A stretch of 16,842 nucleotides of DNA from Holophagales bacterium UBA5066 (GCA_002414905.1 DIAY01000082.1:1-16842); one strand, 5' to 3'; shown: positions 11,201 through 14,988, counted from the stretch's first letter. The notes: a model not told the origin generated them from the letters alone. Numbers and translations are program-made.

Positions 11201-11990
11201 CCGTCGCCACGTTCGTCTTGTTCGACGAGAGGGTGACCGTGGCCCCCGAGGGCCCAGCAGGCCCCGTGAGAGTGAGGGTTCCGGTTGCCGTCCCGCCGCC
11301 GGGAATCGTCACTGGGGAGATCGCGAGAGTCGACAGCGCGGGCTTCGAGACAGTGAGCGACGCCGTCTTCGCGACTCCGCCCGCCGTCGCGGTAAGCGTG
11401 ACCGTTGCGTTCGCGTCGACGCCGAGCGTCGTGACGGGCGCCGTGGCGACCTTCGCTCCCGCAAGGACCGTCGCGGTGGCGGGAAGAGAGGCCGCCTGAG
11501 TATTGGAGCTCGCCAGGGTGACGGCAGTTCCTCCCGTCGGGGCATTTCCCGTGAGCGTGACGGTGAGAGTCGCACCCGTTCCGCCCTTCACGCTCGTCGG
11601 CGAGACGCTCGCGGCGCTCATCGCCGGAGCGTTCACGGTCAGCGTCCTCGTCTTCGTGATGCCGCTGAGGACTCCGGAGATCACGACGGTCGTGTTCGAG
11701 GCCTGTGGCACCGTGGAGACGGTGAAGGTCTTCGTCTTCGTCCCCGAGGCCACCGTGACCGAGGCGGGAACGGTCGCCACGCCGGTGTTGGCGCTGGAAA
11801 GTGCGACGACATTGCCACCGGAGGGCGCGTTGGCGCTGAGCGTGACAGTGCCGGTGGAGGTCGCACCTCCGGTGACGCTTGTCGGGCTGAGCGTCACCGA
11901 CGAGAGGCTCTGTGCCGCCGCGGGAAGGGCGAGACTCAGCGAGAGAACTGCAAAGAGACAGGGCCCCGGCGAGCGACGGTTGTTCTTCAA
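1..11990 (-). CDS. Giant exported modular Ig-repeat surface protein (3' end beyond window)
   Basis: One uninterrupted frame of at least 3,996 codons, with no stop before the left edge. The codon phase checked near 11990, 9490, 8160, 6870, 5460, 4200, 3490, 3240, 2640, 1700, 600 and 10 is the same throughout. The start is a TTG at 11988-11990, chosen because an SD-like stretch lies 7 nt upstream and a clean Sec signal peptide (MKNNRRSPGPCLFAVLSLSL, then ALPAAAQS) follows at once. Order of parts: five Ig-like units (residues about 28-503), transthyretin-like domains (504-917), a beta-rich linker, one Ig unit (1034-1127), two jelly-roll domains (1128-1456), about nine Ig units (1457-2335), two transthyretin-like domains (2336-2516), about five Ig units (2517-3005), IPT/TIG-like (3006-3116), PPC-like (3117-3253), and an unassigned remainder. 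No catalytic motif was recognised. Inference: a cell-surface or secreted adhesin or matrix-binding protein. The anchoring or export signal, if any, lies off the window. Confidence 0.93.
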   Translation of the reverse strand, partial: MKNNRRSPGPCLFAVLSLSLALPAAAQSLSSVTLSPTSVTGGATSTGTVTLSANAPSGGNVVALSSANTGVATVPASVTVASGTKTKTFTVSTVPQASNTTVVISGVLSGITKTRTLTVNAPAMSAASVSPTSVKGGTGATLTVTLTGNAPTGGTAVTLASSNTQAASLPATATVLAGAKVATAPVTTLGVDANATVTLTATAGGVAKTASLTVSKPALSTLAISPVTIPGGGTATGTLTLTGPAGPSGATVTLSSNKTNVATVPGSKLIAAGQVTAAFTVTGTTLPAGGTATITATWSGVSKTATATLQPSASLQAVDLAASSIRGGQTVAGTVTLSDSAASGGVVVSLTSSDTAAATVPANVTVSQGQTTAGFTLTTAGVGSPESVTITGNSSGVSKTATLTVEPAVLTGLTISPETIPGGTTTTGTLTLDGPAGPSGATVSLESSDSNVATVPSTMVIDPGASIGTFQIEGVAVAEDGLATISATLDTETYGADVFVNRAIGTLTGTVKDASTGFTLPSAWVFLASDPSRETWTDGNGQYQLTDIPEGTHVVEASYEGFSNVTSDAVIVANGETVVVPPLSLLPSPGTISGTILDEGNGNQPLDGALVTDAIGLHTATTDASGHYELTGLEPGFTYLVIYKEGFHPGATEELSVDAGWPAEANVGVSPVREEDRPGEIEGVVRDTAGNPIGGAGVSIIGVPGLGTTSEPDGSYTLTVPAANGYLLEAQKPGYRRTPSRFLRASAGSRPYHVAHDFVLPPADATGTIVLRAFDPVSRSPFRGDLWFRTPSGLWHAPVAESGIRTVTGVPAGLVWGCTGPALLPAGGSLTMSCPGEPVVPEGSPRWAAAGIVMNRYSYEPIAGATATFVNGDSVAVVTTDVNGLFSTHSGPEGDYSVTVEAPGFLPTEPWAFTATDHSENGNFYGAWLWPDMPGGNVTLTAPGEGALLTASSILVEIDFTPARPGDQLLWAWAWPSAGNVTSVTPAYSADGLGAVITIEGDFPNGPLTLGLEAVSRTGAGFTVERNVTIGVPSRPTGLTVTPASVGGDSVAMGTVTIDPPAPAGGASVSLSSSSTVVSVPASLLFAEGESTMFFEAVASQVEADTVVTISASAAGTTKTATLTVNPRFTPPLAIDLADGGLSGWEGFADPPYGASVSVDTTRVKVGSSSLRFMTDSGFDCGVRYVVPGGAHWDLSGARFLTFWSFGDGTEAYQGEQPVVVLRGPTGSIRLQPPALQTVNGDWRFHRVPLGDTSDWIRTTEGVVSPGDITSFEIHQDTWGMGLTVFYDGVAFISDLPEDLAEGTAALWGTFASDNLATSVVDDGSDVRSGASALLFDTASGFDTGLVFPKPGPGQTHWDLSDVRNVMVWIRPENAQAFQGNQPILVLRSPLGSVRYEPGDVLVNTPGWRFYEIPLEGAFPWTRTQTGTPDASDVTAIELHGDTWGSGFRLHVDGVSVGRPLPLLTLPSTSTPAGGTVTASVFLSDAAPTGGRTVLISSSDSGLASVPASVVVPEGARSATFPVATGSVTTGTPVTITVTDRGFSAWTSLRVDPVVDVTSLTVGTPSTIGGLSVGGTVTIAVPAWAGGTAVTLTSSNTGVASVPAVVTVPVSGTTASFSVTTGAVASDTPVTISANAGAATATASLTIVPAPAPEVASLVVTPSTVLSGSAAQLTVSLAAPAPVGGAIVALAASPAGLVSLPASVTVAAGATTAESTVNVPVSTGPVEITLTATVGSTIRTAALAVALPAALVSVSASPTAVTASGSTSVLIRLVSAAPSGGKTVSLTSSVPEALVVPATATVVEGATSATVIATAPASAPDATVTITASDASTQKTATVAVLPTARISALSFAASGGFPGESVTGTLTLTAAAPVGGYPVDLISSQPGVTSVPASVVVPTGQLSTTFLAQVAASGPGGWTTVSASQHGVTKQASLTNVALSDLRVSSSVAVPRAPVHLQVVLAAPVPTGRVVDLSLASSNPAVASVPATAQVPANVSYLLVPVTRTEVASDTQVEFTVTALGETRTVTVLLEPLKVISVVPISGHTSVGACSRETMRITTNATAPTGGAAIQIQMVNGRPIAGSPVPGSSPPTYNLSLAEGKATLDVITRANWTLEPLQLGLTALLGPSQVTHTMAIQPGTVSVSATPSTAPRGSTVRFRLGLSGDYSCIGIWSLDAPASSDQPAVFNVPAIVPFTWSNDTWAWYVDLPVPATALSGVARLSFAVLGATATVDVTVPESSLASFSLNPTEAPAGAQVTGLVSVDAPAPAGGIQVLLQSSDPSKASVPASVEIPAGVSSVSFTLTPQETAAAADAVVTATVDGESLTASFRALPANAATIVGRIVDSTDYDVEGPVLGATATHLPGPGQYLTGIDGTFRLHSEPGSATVQFAAPGFLPFTTEPLPLAASQTLDIGTHRARRPGGGPRGTSGTVVDPQGNPIYGAEGVLEGYDLSVRTDGAGRFHLNVPESRLRYRMTFSKAGYQTWTEDFVPGLSADSCMGTGLDCFVLDPYPRNTLYHAAFEKTSGLSESRVQLQVVMYGVRAYGAKVSLTQATVRSPGMDTIEQRTLPPMQSGDFLAWPVDLPKVTEPTNVEYVLFYGGQRTSASIEVVPQTLEIRCSGPLNPTTTSWCSVNLRTGRAPADGAVVSLTSSDPDLFSVPASVTVPPGEWTVDFPLTVTGLVFTDGHHPRRGTLRASWAGGWGEASLVAFRPDVTSVALSPAAVVGGNQATGTVRLWGPAYPTGQTIVTLESTLSNITVPPTVTIAPGASTATFPIATTPVTQPTTGTIRARLTTLSDHQMSNPEQRTADLLLTLSGLGLACTPTEIAGGYSVSCQVSLPGSPAPAGGTIISLSSSSGVVAVPASVTVPEGQLAKTFSVTTTPTVSTTTGVVRATLGAEVAEVTLTVRQPTLTYLDSLYGNSGPGVTVEGGSPIHASVRLDGYAPAGGILVQLSSASTMVTLPPSVLIPEGADRKDLDVPTSSVAAPTEVVLSASSGPATVTRTFTLNPQTWRLSALAPGRVVAGVEDVIVYGRDFVASDTVRLSGPVYSLMAPDAPLCDEPAGACPGVDASDATEVSLGGMSFTVPASLSSGYYSVRAKSAAGTLSSEARWLLLDDPSPIVPALAPEQHGLARPITSGQTVTGTFVENGDTSGATNDFNLYYLVAAAGARVSVRVERADASLPWEHPDSLDPQVSLIAPDGFVYENEGHQDVVRATDLNAEVTDLTLTQTGMWLIAASTSRGHGDYRITYTMTAPGSVPSTQRIVPFTGRGTTAPVGTDVRLTLAAMDPRGYLLSGAGVRYTASYPDPGAGTVVWPEGRNTFTAVDGLAQVRLRSTTQGIVDIGTNLFDIITASSPDPVAEALAETTLATLPRYQPLEHHPYVIREVDPDGNVTLDLGPVKTFEPSRPSRLRTEWRSGPEGVKSLGASPAAAPDHEPAPAPRPLPATEALVTPACTVSTPFRHVGVQAPELKTPYTVTLKDVSDGKSPEGVPIGEKGIEGYRIEKNVKLMLDVKDRDGNPPPHPVLVRLAVGGPRSGRLLVGPAGAQQWCKEAYVVWHEADSQGNPGTDPVAFEYTLGTLSLLPGVEPDPDHPGQVKPVWGVAEVLEATTEAVTPEATLLDQTVFAVRPQPGKPQRLVDWDGPPEDDRWEWWNSFYTYFDPALGARAVHVTNYNAYTLVDKYGNTVWGCRDTRTVHGGARLSVNLPYQETTGPDFRAYALEMKWWADGSDQMPQGATSVDLWVGYPADTEWGAGEVYKRTLIDLQGGTQTHLKSYGGYEARFGMDDGAFPMSVSPTAHDGGIPKVGPGPAWASPRNLDANRRMALVLLTGKEAPSTQEVFRAPHHPWEWSGGAWVPKPVVPAPDPKIDVSSKPRLKMKLIDVNGNIQASAGFMVHLCPRFDHEGSPAAPEWVCPIGPVESTNGVIEELTMNPGVVGNGDPPSPDATGYLGLELTQAPAAPGTYYVYVESLDKDVKIRDQSLLHLDDTPDGQFQGGF
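2230..2640 (-). other. PPC-like (bacterial pre-peptidase C-terminal) domain
   Basis: Residues about 3117-3253: ITSGQTVTGTFVENGD, DFNLYYLVAAAGARVSVRVE, DPQVSLIAPDGFVYENE, TLTQTGMWLIAAS and GHGDYRITYTM. The order (G-x-x-x-x-G-x-F, a D-Y/F strand, G-x-x-x-x-V-x-V, D-x-x-V-x-L-x-x-P-D-G, then a G-x-Y strand) is that of PPC domains. These usually follow secreted peptidases; here no peptidase is attached in the visible part. Confidence 0.65.
2641..2974 (-). other. IPT/TIG-like domain
   Basis: Residues about 3006-3116. The segment reads LSALAPGRVVAGVEDVIVYG with RDFVASDTVRLSG, then FTVPASLSSGYYSVRAKSAA. The pattern x-P-x-x-V-x-x-G-x...V-x-x-Y-G-x-x-F with a final Y-x-V-x-V-like strand matches IPT/TIG domains of exported proteins. 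An insert with two cysteines (LCDEPAGACPG) lies in the middle. Confidence 0.6.
2975..4440 (-). repeat. Ig-like repeat block D (four units after a divergent one)
   Basis: A divergent sandwich (4440-4165: SRVQLQVVMYGVRAYGAKV) is followed by four units starting near 4165, 3870, 3555 and 3270. Cores include LFSVPASVTVPPGEWTV, ITVPPTVTIAPGASTATF, VVAVPASVTVPEGQLAKTF and TLPPSVLIPEGADRKDL. Two of the units carry a cysteine pair near their N-terminal strand (Cys2618/2630 and Cys2821/2834) that the other units lack. Confidence 0.85.
4441..4984 (-). other. Carboxypeptidase-regulatory-like domain cluster 2
   Basis: Two transthyretin-like modules. The first has IVGRIVDSTDYDVEGPVLGA and TGIDGTFRLHSEPGSATV (4980-4740). 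The second has GTVVDPQGNPIYGAEGVL and TDGAGRFHLNVPESRLRY (4740-4440). The second ends with a cysteine pair in SADSCMGTGLDCFVLD, which could form a local disulfide after export. Confidence 0.82.
4985..7622 (-). repeat. Ig-like repeat block C (six good plus about three divergent units)
   Basis: Units begin near 7620, 7340, 7050, 6755, 6465 and 6190 with the standard pattern (for example GTAVTLTSSNTGVASVPAVV and LVSLPASVTVAAGATT). From about 5900 to 5275 two units have diverged: one contains SVGACSRETMRITT and one LSGDYSCIGIWSLDAPAS and WSNDTWAWYVDLPVP. A regular unit follows (5275-4985: NPTEAPAGAQVTGLVSV, SKASVPASVEIPAGVSS). The period is about 95 residues. Confidence 0.85.
7623..8123 (-). other. 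Jelly-roll (CBM-like) domain, copy 2
   Basis: Residues about 1290-1456, a clear duplicate of the preceding domain. It shares HWDLSDVRNVMVW (His1357, 165 residues after His1192), FQGNQPILVLRSPLGSVRY, WRFYEIPL, ASDVTAIELHGDTWGSGF and HVDGVSV. Aligned positions conserved in both copies include H-W-D-L-S, Q-G-x-Q-P, V-L-R-x-P-x-G-S, W-R-F, D-T-W-G and D-G-V. Confidence 0.65.
8124..8609 (-). other. Jelly-roll (CBM-like) domain, copy 1
   Basis: Residues about 1128-1289. It opens with DLADGGLSGWEGFADPP, continues with VKVGSSSLRF and HWDLSGARFLTFWSF (His1192), and ends with GDITSFEIHQDTWGMGLTVF then YDGVAF. The opening residues, the early GSSSLRF strand and the closing D-T-W-G...DG strand resemble galactose-binding-like or carbohydrate-binding jelly-rolls. 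Ligand binding is inferred from fold resemblance only. Confidence 0.65.
8610..8889 (-). repeat. Isolated Ig-like unit B
   Basis: A single unit with the usual pattern (LTVTPASVGGDSVAMGTVTI, APAGGASVSLSSSSTVVSVP, TKTATLTV). It stands between the unassigned beta segment and the jelly-roll pair. Confidence 0.82.
8890..9239 (-). other. Unassigned beta-rich segment of giant protein
   Basis: Residues about 918-1033. It includes GNVTLTAPGEGALLTASS and then a tryptophan-rich stretch (QLLWAWAWPSAGNVTSV). The length (about 115 residues) and alternating hydrophobic pattern suggest another beta-sandwich, but it lacks the VPASVTV core of the Ig units. No family was recognised. Confidence 0.5.
9240..10479 (-). 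other. Carboxypeptidase-regulatory-like domain cluster 1
   Basis: At least three consecutive transthyretin/prealbumin-like modules (CarboxypepD_reg type), recognisable by GTVKDASTG followed by TDGNGQYQLTDIPEG (about 10470-10240), GTILDEGNGNQ followed by TDASGHYELTGLEPG (10225-10010), and GVVRDTAGNPIGGAGVSI followed by PDGSYTLTVPA (9960-9710). A further, more divergent copy contains GIVMNRYSYEPIAGATATF and VNGLFSTHSGPEGDYSVTV (about 9450-9260). Such domains are common in exported bacterial proteins and act as rigid beta-sandwich spacers or ligand-binding modules. Confidence 0.85.
10480..11909 (-). repeat. Ig-like repeat block A (five tandem units)
   Basis: Five units of about 95 residues (about 285 bp) follow the signal peptide, starting near 11909, 11630, 11340, 11060 and 10770. 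Each follows the pattern SPxxVxGG, TGTVTL, APxGGxxVxLSSSN, VATVPASVTV, FxV, TVTI, then GVxKTATLTV. Unit 1 contains ANTGVATVPASVTV and units 3 and 5 contain GPAGPSGATV. The pattern is typical of extracellular Ig-like (BIG-type) beta-sandwich stalks. The exact Pfam family is not assigned. Confidence 0.88.
11910..11990 (-). other. Sec signal peptide of the giant protein
   Basis: Residues 1-27 show a basic n-region (K2, R5, R6), a hydrophobic core (LFAVLSLSLAL, 12-22) and a small-residue cleavage region PAAAQ (23-27). The first Ig-like unit begins straight after it. Cys11 sits before the hydrophobic core rather than in a lipobox, so a lipoprotein is unlikely. Confidence 0.85.
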
Positions 11991-11997
11991 GCGAATT

Positions 11998-12007
11998 TCC
12001 TCTCCCC
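11998..12007 (-). promoter_or_regulatory. Ribosome-binding site of the giant gene
   Basis: The minus strand reads GGGGAGAGGA and ends 7 nt before the TTG at 11990. This purine-rich Shine-Dalgarno-like stretch decides the start, because no ATG or GTG precedes a signal peptide in this frame. Confidence 0.7.
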
Positions 12008-12023
12008 GTCGACCGCCGAAATT

Positions 12024-12059
12024 CCGCCGGAGTAGACGGACGGAGTGAGACTCCGGCGG
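12024..12059 (-). promoter_or_regulatory. Leader inverted repeat with two competing hairpins
   Basis: A perfect 10-bp inverted repeat: CCGCCGGAGT at 12024-12033 and ACTCCGGCGG at 12050-12059, with a 16-nt spacer. The spacer contains CGGAGT (12041-12046), which can instead pair with ACTCCG (12050-12055) across a 3-nt loop, so the two hairpins exclude each other. The element lies about 34 bp upstream of the TTG start and 16 bp upstream of the ribosome-binding site of the giant gene. No T-run follows, so it is not a plain terminator. A regulatory role is inference. Confidence 0.5.
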
Positions 12060-12320
12060 GAGCGTCGAGGTGGCTGCATTGGGGTACGCCCGGCAGAGTG
12101 CGGGCTCCTCCGTTCTCGCGTCCATCGCAAATTGCCGATCGTCGCCGAATTGATCTATCGGCATCAGCCGGTCTTGTGGAGAGACGGGTGCGCTCACCCT
12201 TCTGACGAGGTCACCGCGCTCCAGATCCGCCTTCCATGCGACTCCAGAGCGAATCGCCAGGTCGACGCACGGGCGCTTCCGAAGGGGACCGCGATAGACC
12301 GATTATGAAGGACATACATC

Positions 12321-12362
12321 ATTTTTTGGGGGGCCGGTAAAGTCAGACCCCCCCAGACCCCT
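12321..12362. repeat. G/C-tract palindromic element, possible REP or mobile-element remnant
   Basis: A T6 run (12322-12327) and G6 (12328-12333) are followed by CCGGTAAAGTCAGA and C7 (12348-12354), with a second CAGACCCC at 12354-12361. The G-tract and C-tract can form a stem around a 14-nt loop. The composition differs sharply from the surroundings. The GTAAAGTCAGACCCC-type word resembles short palindromes seen near REP-associated tyrosine transposases, a recollection that could not be checked here. No transposase is in the window. The T-run is on the wrong side for an intrinsic terminator on either strand. Confidence 0.4.
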
Positions 12363-12546
12363 CAATAGTTCTAATGGGCTTCTGTTGCTTTTCTAGACTG
12401 AAGATCAGGTCTCGGCCTGTCCGCCTGACACGAAACCCATACCGAACGTTCGGAATGGACGCAGGCGGTCTCGTCTCGACGAACCCTCGCCCCCGCCATC
12501 GGAGCAGCCCAGCCCCGCGATTCCTCCCCTCCCGTACCATTCCCCC

Positions 12547-12552
12547 GGAGGT
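12547..12552 (+). promoter_or_regulatory. Ribosome-binding site of the S9 peptidase gene
   Basis: GGAGGT at 12547-12552 lies 4 nt before the ATG at 12557. It supports this start over an upstream in-frame ATG at 12374, which would put an arginine- and proline-rich stretch ahead of the signal peptide. Confidence 0.7.
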
Positions 12553-12556
12553 CCCG

Positions 12557-14590
12557 ATGCGACTTCGCTCCCTGCTCGCCGTTCCGCTCCTCGCGGCGTT
12601 CGCCATCTCCGCCGCCGAACCACCCTCGAAGCACCCGCTGACCGTCGACGACATCTGGGCCTCCGTGCGCGTCGGGCGGCCCGCGGTCTCGCCCGACGGG
12701 AAGACGATCGTCTACCCGCGAACGACGTGGGAGGCGGAGAAGAACCGGAACCTCACCGACCTGTGGCTCCAGCCGCTCGCGGGCGGGCCGGGACGCCGGC
12801 TGACCTCACACGAGGCGGGAGAGTCGTCCCCGGCGTTCTCTCCCGACGGGGGGCGACTGGCGTTCGTGAGCAAGCGCGACGAGGACAAGGAGGCGCAGCT
12901 CTATGTGATGCGGCTCGACGGGGGTGAGGCGGAGCGGTGGACCCGGATGCCGATGGCGGTCCAGTCGCCGAAGTGGACGGCGAACGGGAAACGGATCGTC
13001 TTCGTGTCGTCGGTCTTCGGCGGGAGCCTCGAGACGACGAAGGAGGAGCTGGCGCGACGGGAGAAGGAAGAGAAGACGCGGGTGAAGGCGACGGTCTCCG
13101 AGAATCGCCTCGTCCGCTACTGGGACCACTGGCTCGATACGGACCAGTGGCCGCACCTCTTCGCCCTCGACGTCGAGACGCGCACCGTGACCGACCTCAC
13201 GCCCGGGATGAAGCGGCTTGGCAAGCTCGACGACGGCGGACTGGATTTCGACGTCGCGCGCGACGGCTCGGTCGTCTTCGCCGCGAACTCCACCGAGCCG
13301 CCGTACCGGACGACGAACACCGACCTCTTCCTCGTCCCGGCCGCTGGCGGCGCGCCGAGGAACCTTACGGCCGACAACCCGGCCGAGGACGGCAGCCCGG
13401 TCTTCTCACCCGACGGAAAGACGATCGCCTACGGCCGCGAGGCCAAGGCGGACGGCTGGCCCGACCGGACCCGCCTCGCCCTCCTCGACCTCGCGACCGG
13501 GAAGACGCGGATCCTCACCGAGGAGTGGGATTCCGTTCCAGACGACTGGAGCTTCACTCCCGACGGAAAGACGCTCGTCTGCCGTTCCGAGGTCCGCGCA
13601 CGGACGAACGTCTACGCGCTGCCGGTCGCGGGCGGGGCGCCGCGCCTCGTCTGGAAGGGAGGCCGCGCCACGAGTCTCGCCGTGGCCGGGGCCACGGACC
13701 TCGTCTTCGGGCAGACGAGCTTCCGCCGCCCGGCGGAGCTGGCGACGGTGAAGCTCGACGGCACGGCGCTGCGCACACTGACGACCTGGAACGACGCGCT
13801 GATGGCCGGGATCGCGTTCGGCGAAGAGCGCGAGGTCGTCTTCAAGGGGGCGGGCGGCGAAGACGTGCAGATGTGGGTCATCCATCCGCCGGGGTTCGAG
13901 AAGGGGAAGAAGTACCCGCTCGTCCACGTGATCCACGGCGGTCCCATCGGGACGTCGGGCGACGAGTTCCACCCGCGCTGGAACGCCCACGCGTTCGCCG
14001 CGCCCGGTTACGTCGTGGCGATGGTGAACTTCCACGGCTCGTCGAGCTTCGGGCAGGCGTTCGTCGAGTCGATCCTCGGCGCGCCGGGCGACAAGCCGTT
14101 CCAGGACGTGATGGCCGCGACGGACTTCCTGATCGCCGAAGGGTCGGTGGACCCGAAGCGCCTGGCGGCGACGGGCGGGTCGTACGGCGGGTACCTCGTG
14201 AACTGGATCGCGGGCCAGACGGACCGGTTCGCGGCGCTCGTGAGCCACGCGGGGATCTACAGCCTCCTCGGTCAGTTCGGGTCGGACGTCGCGTACGGCC
14301 GGCAGCACTCGTACGGCGGATACCCGTTCACGGCCCTCGACAACGTCGAGCGCTGGACCCCGAACCGCCACGCGGCGAACCTGAAGACGCCGATGCTCGT
14401 CGTCCACGGGGAGAAGGACTTCCGCGTGCCGATCACGCAGGGGCTCGAGCTCTACGGTGTTCTGACGGCCAAGGAAGTCCCCGCGCGCCTGGTCGCCTAT
14501 CCCGACGAGAACCACTGGGTCCTCAAGGGGACGAACGCGAAGCACTGGTACGGTGAGGTGCTCGGGTGGCTCGCGAGGTGGCTGAAGTAG
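12557..14590 (+). CDS. Secreted S9-family prolyl-oligopeptidase-like serine peptidase
   Basis: 677 residues. The signal peptide MRLRSLLAVPLLAAFAISAA suggests export to the periplasm or outside. The N-terminal half is a PD40/TolB-like beta-propeller with SPDGK-type blades near residues 44, 95, 140, 284 and 334 (VSPDGKTIVY, FSPDGGRLAF, WTANGKRIVF, FSPDGKTIAY, FTPDGKTLVC). The alpha/beta-hydrolase half has HGGP (His460), NFHGSSSFGQ (about 490-500), the nucleophile elbow TGGSYGGYLVNW (Ser542), Asp621 in GEKDFRVP and His653 in ENHWVLKG. Triad order and spacing fit family S9 (acylaminoacyl/dipeptidyl peptidase branch), so it should cleave short peptides, the propeller limiting access. The exact specificity cannot be read from the sequence. 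It is divergent from the giant gene and convergent with vapC. Confidence 0.94.
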   Translation: MRLRSLLAVPLLAAFAISAAEPPSKHPLTVDDIWASVRVGRPAVSPDGKTIVYPRTTWEAEKNRNLTDLWLQPLAGGPGRRLTSHEAGESSPAFSPDGGRLAFVSKRDEDKEAQLYVMRLDGGEAERWTRMPMAVQSPKWTANGKRIVFVSSVFGGSLETTKEELARREKEEKTRVKATVSENRLVRYWDHWLDTDQWPHLFALDVETRTVTDLTPGMKRLGKLDDGGLDFDVARDGSVVFAANSTEPPYRTTNTDLFLVPAAGGAPRNLTADNPAEDGSPVFSPDGKTIAYGREAKADGWPDRTRLALLDLATGKTRILTEEWDSVPDDWSFTPDGKTLVCRSEVRARTNVYALPVAGGAPRLVWKGGRATSLAVAGATDLVFGQTSFRRPAELATVKLDGTALRTLTTWNDALMAGIAFGEEREVVFKGAGGEDVQMWVIHPPGFEKGKKYPLVHVIHGGPIGTSGDEFHPRWNAHAFAAPGYVVAMVNFHGSSSFGQAFVESILGAPGDKPFQDVMAATDFLIAEGSVDPKRLAATGGSYGGYLVNWIAGQTDRFAALVSHAGIYSLLGQFGSDVAYGRQHSYGGYPFTALDNVERWTPNRHAANLKTPMLVVHGEKDFRVPITQGLELYGVLTAKEVPARLVAYPDENHWVLKGTNAKHWYGEVLGWLARWLK

Positions 14591-14592
14591 TT

Positions 14593-14988
14593 CTAGGAGA
14601 TCCGCTCGATCCCAGGCACCCCGTCGAACCCGCCGTCGAAGCTCAGTATCCGCTTCACGTGCCTCCGCGCCATGACGGCCACGTGAAGGCCGTCGCGGGC
14701 CGAGAGTCGTGGTCGCCCCGCCAGGACCTCGGCGGCCTTTTCGACGTCCGCCCGCTCGATCGGAAAGACCTCGTCGACGACCCCGAGGAGGGCGTCGAGA
14801 GCGGGGCGGATGGCGTCGCGCCGCTCGATCGCGACGTAGCGATGGAGAATCTCCTGCAGGACCTCGGCGCTCGTGACGAGGCGCTCGCTGCGCGAGATGG
14901 CCTCTTCGAGGCGAGCCCGCGCCACCGCCTTCAGCGGGTGAGCGGCGCCGACGAGGTACATCGGGACGTTCGAGTCGACGAAGATCAC
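14593..14988 (-). CDS. vapC: PIN-domain VapC-type ribonuclease toxin
   Basis: 131 residues from a GTG at 14988 that overlaps the antitoxin stop (GTGA, 4 nt). A longer reading of the same frame from 15147 would add 53 residues that overlap the antitoxin gene and look like out-of-frame sequence, so it was rejected. PIN-domain acidic residues are in place: Asp5 (VIFVDSNVPMY), Glu46 (TSAEVLQEIL), Asp99 (LSARDGLHVAV) and Asp118 with Asp122 (ILSFDGGFD). The family cleaves RNA with Mg2+ or Mn2+ held by these residues and is neutralised by the partner antitoxin. The stop lies 2 bp from the convergent S9 peptidase stop. A PIN-domain protein with another role is possible, but the paired RHH gene favours VapC. 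Confidence 0.9.
   Translation of the reverse strand: MIFVDSNVPMYLVGAAHPLKAVARARLEEAISRSERLVTSAEVLQEILHRYVAIERRDAIRPALDALLGVVDEVFPIERADVEKAAEVLAGRPRLSARDGLHVAVMARRHVKRILSFDGGFDGVPGIERIS

Larger units (their letters stand above)
11991..12556. other. Divergent intergenic region
   Basis: 566 bp between the giant gene (minus) and the S9 peptidase gene (plus). It contains the ribosome-binding sites of both genes, the leader inverted repeat (12024-12059) and the G/C-tract palindrome (12321-12362). No convincing sigma-70 promoter was found in either direction, and no small gene is supported; the short open frames here lack ribosome-binding sites and family resemblance. Confidence 0.6.

Noticed and set aside
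2975..11909. CRISPR or tandem DNA repeat array
   Set aside because: The periodicity is about 285 bp with protein-level conservation in a single open frame; there are no short identical repeats with unique spacers.
12322..12354. Intrinsic terminator at the G6/C7 palindrome
   Set aside because: The T-run precedes the hairpin on the plus strand and becomes an A-run after it on the minus strand, so it is wrong for termination in both directions.
12374..12556. Upstream ATG at 12374 extending the S9 peptidase by 61 residues
   Set aside because: It would put a basic, proline-rich stretch ahead of a normal signal peptide, and the ATG at 12557 has its own GGAGGT.
13406..14545. Antisense open frame of 379 codons across the S9 peptidase gene
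   Set aside because: The plus strand has an intact catalytic triad and propeller blades; the antisense translation has no recognisable domain.
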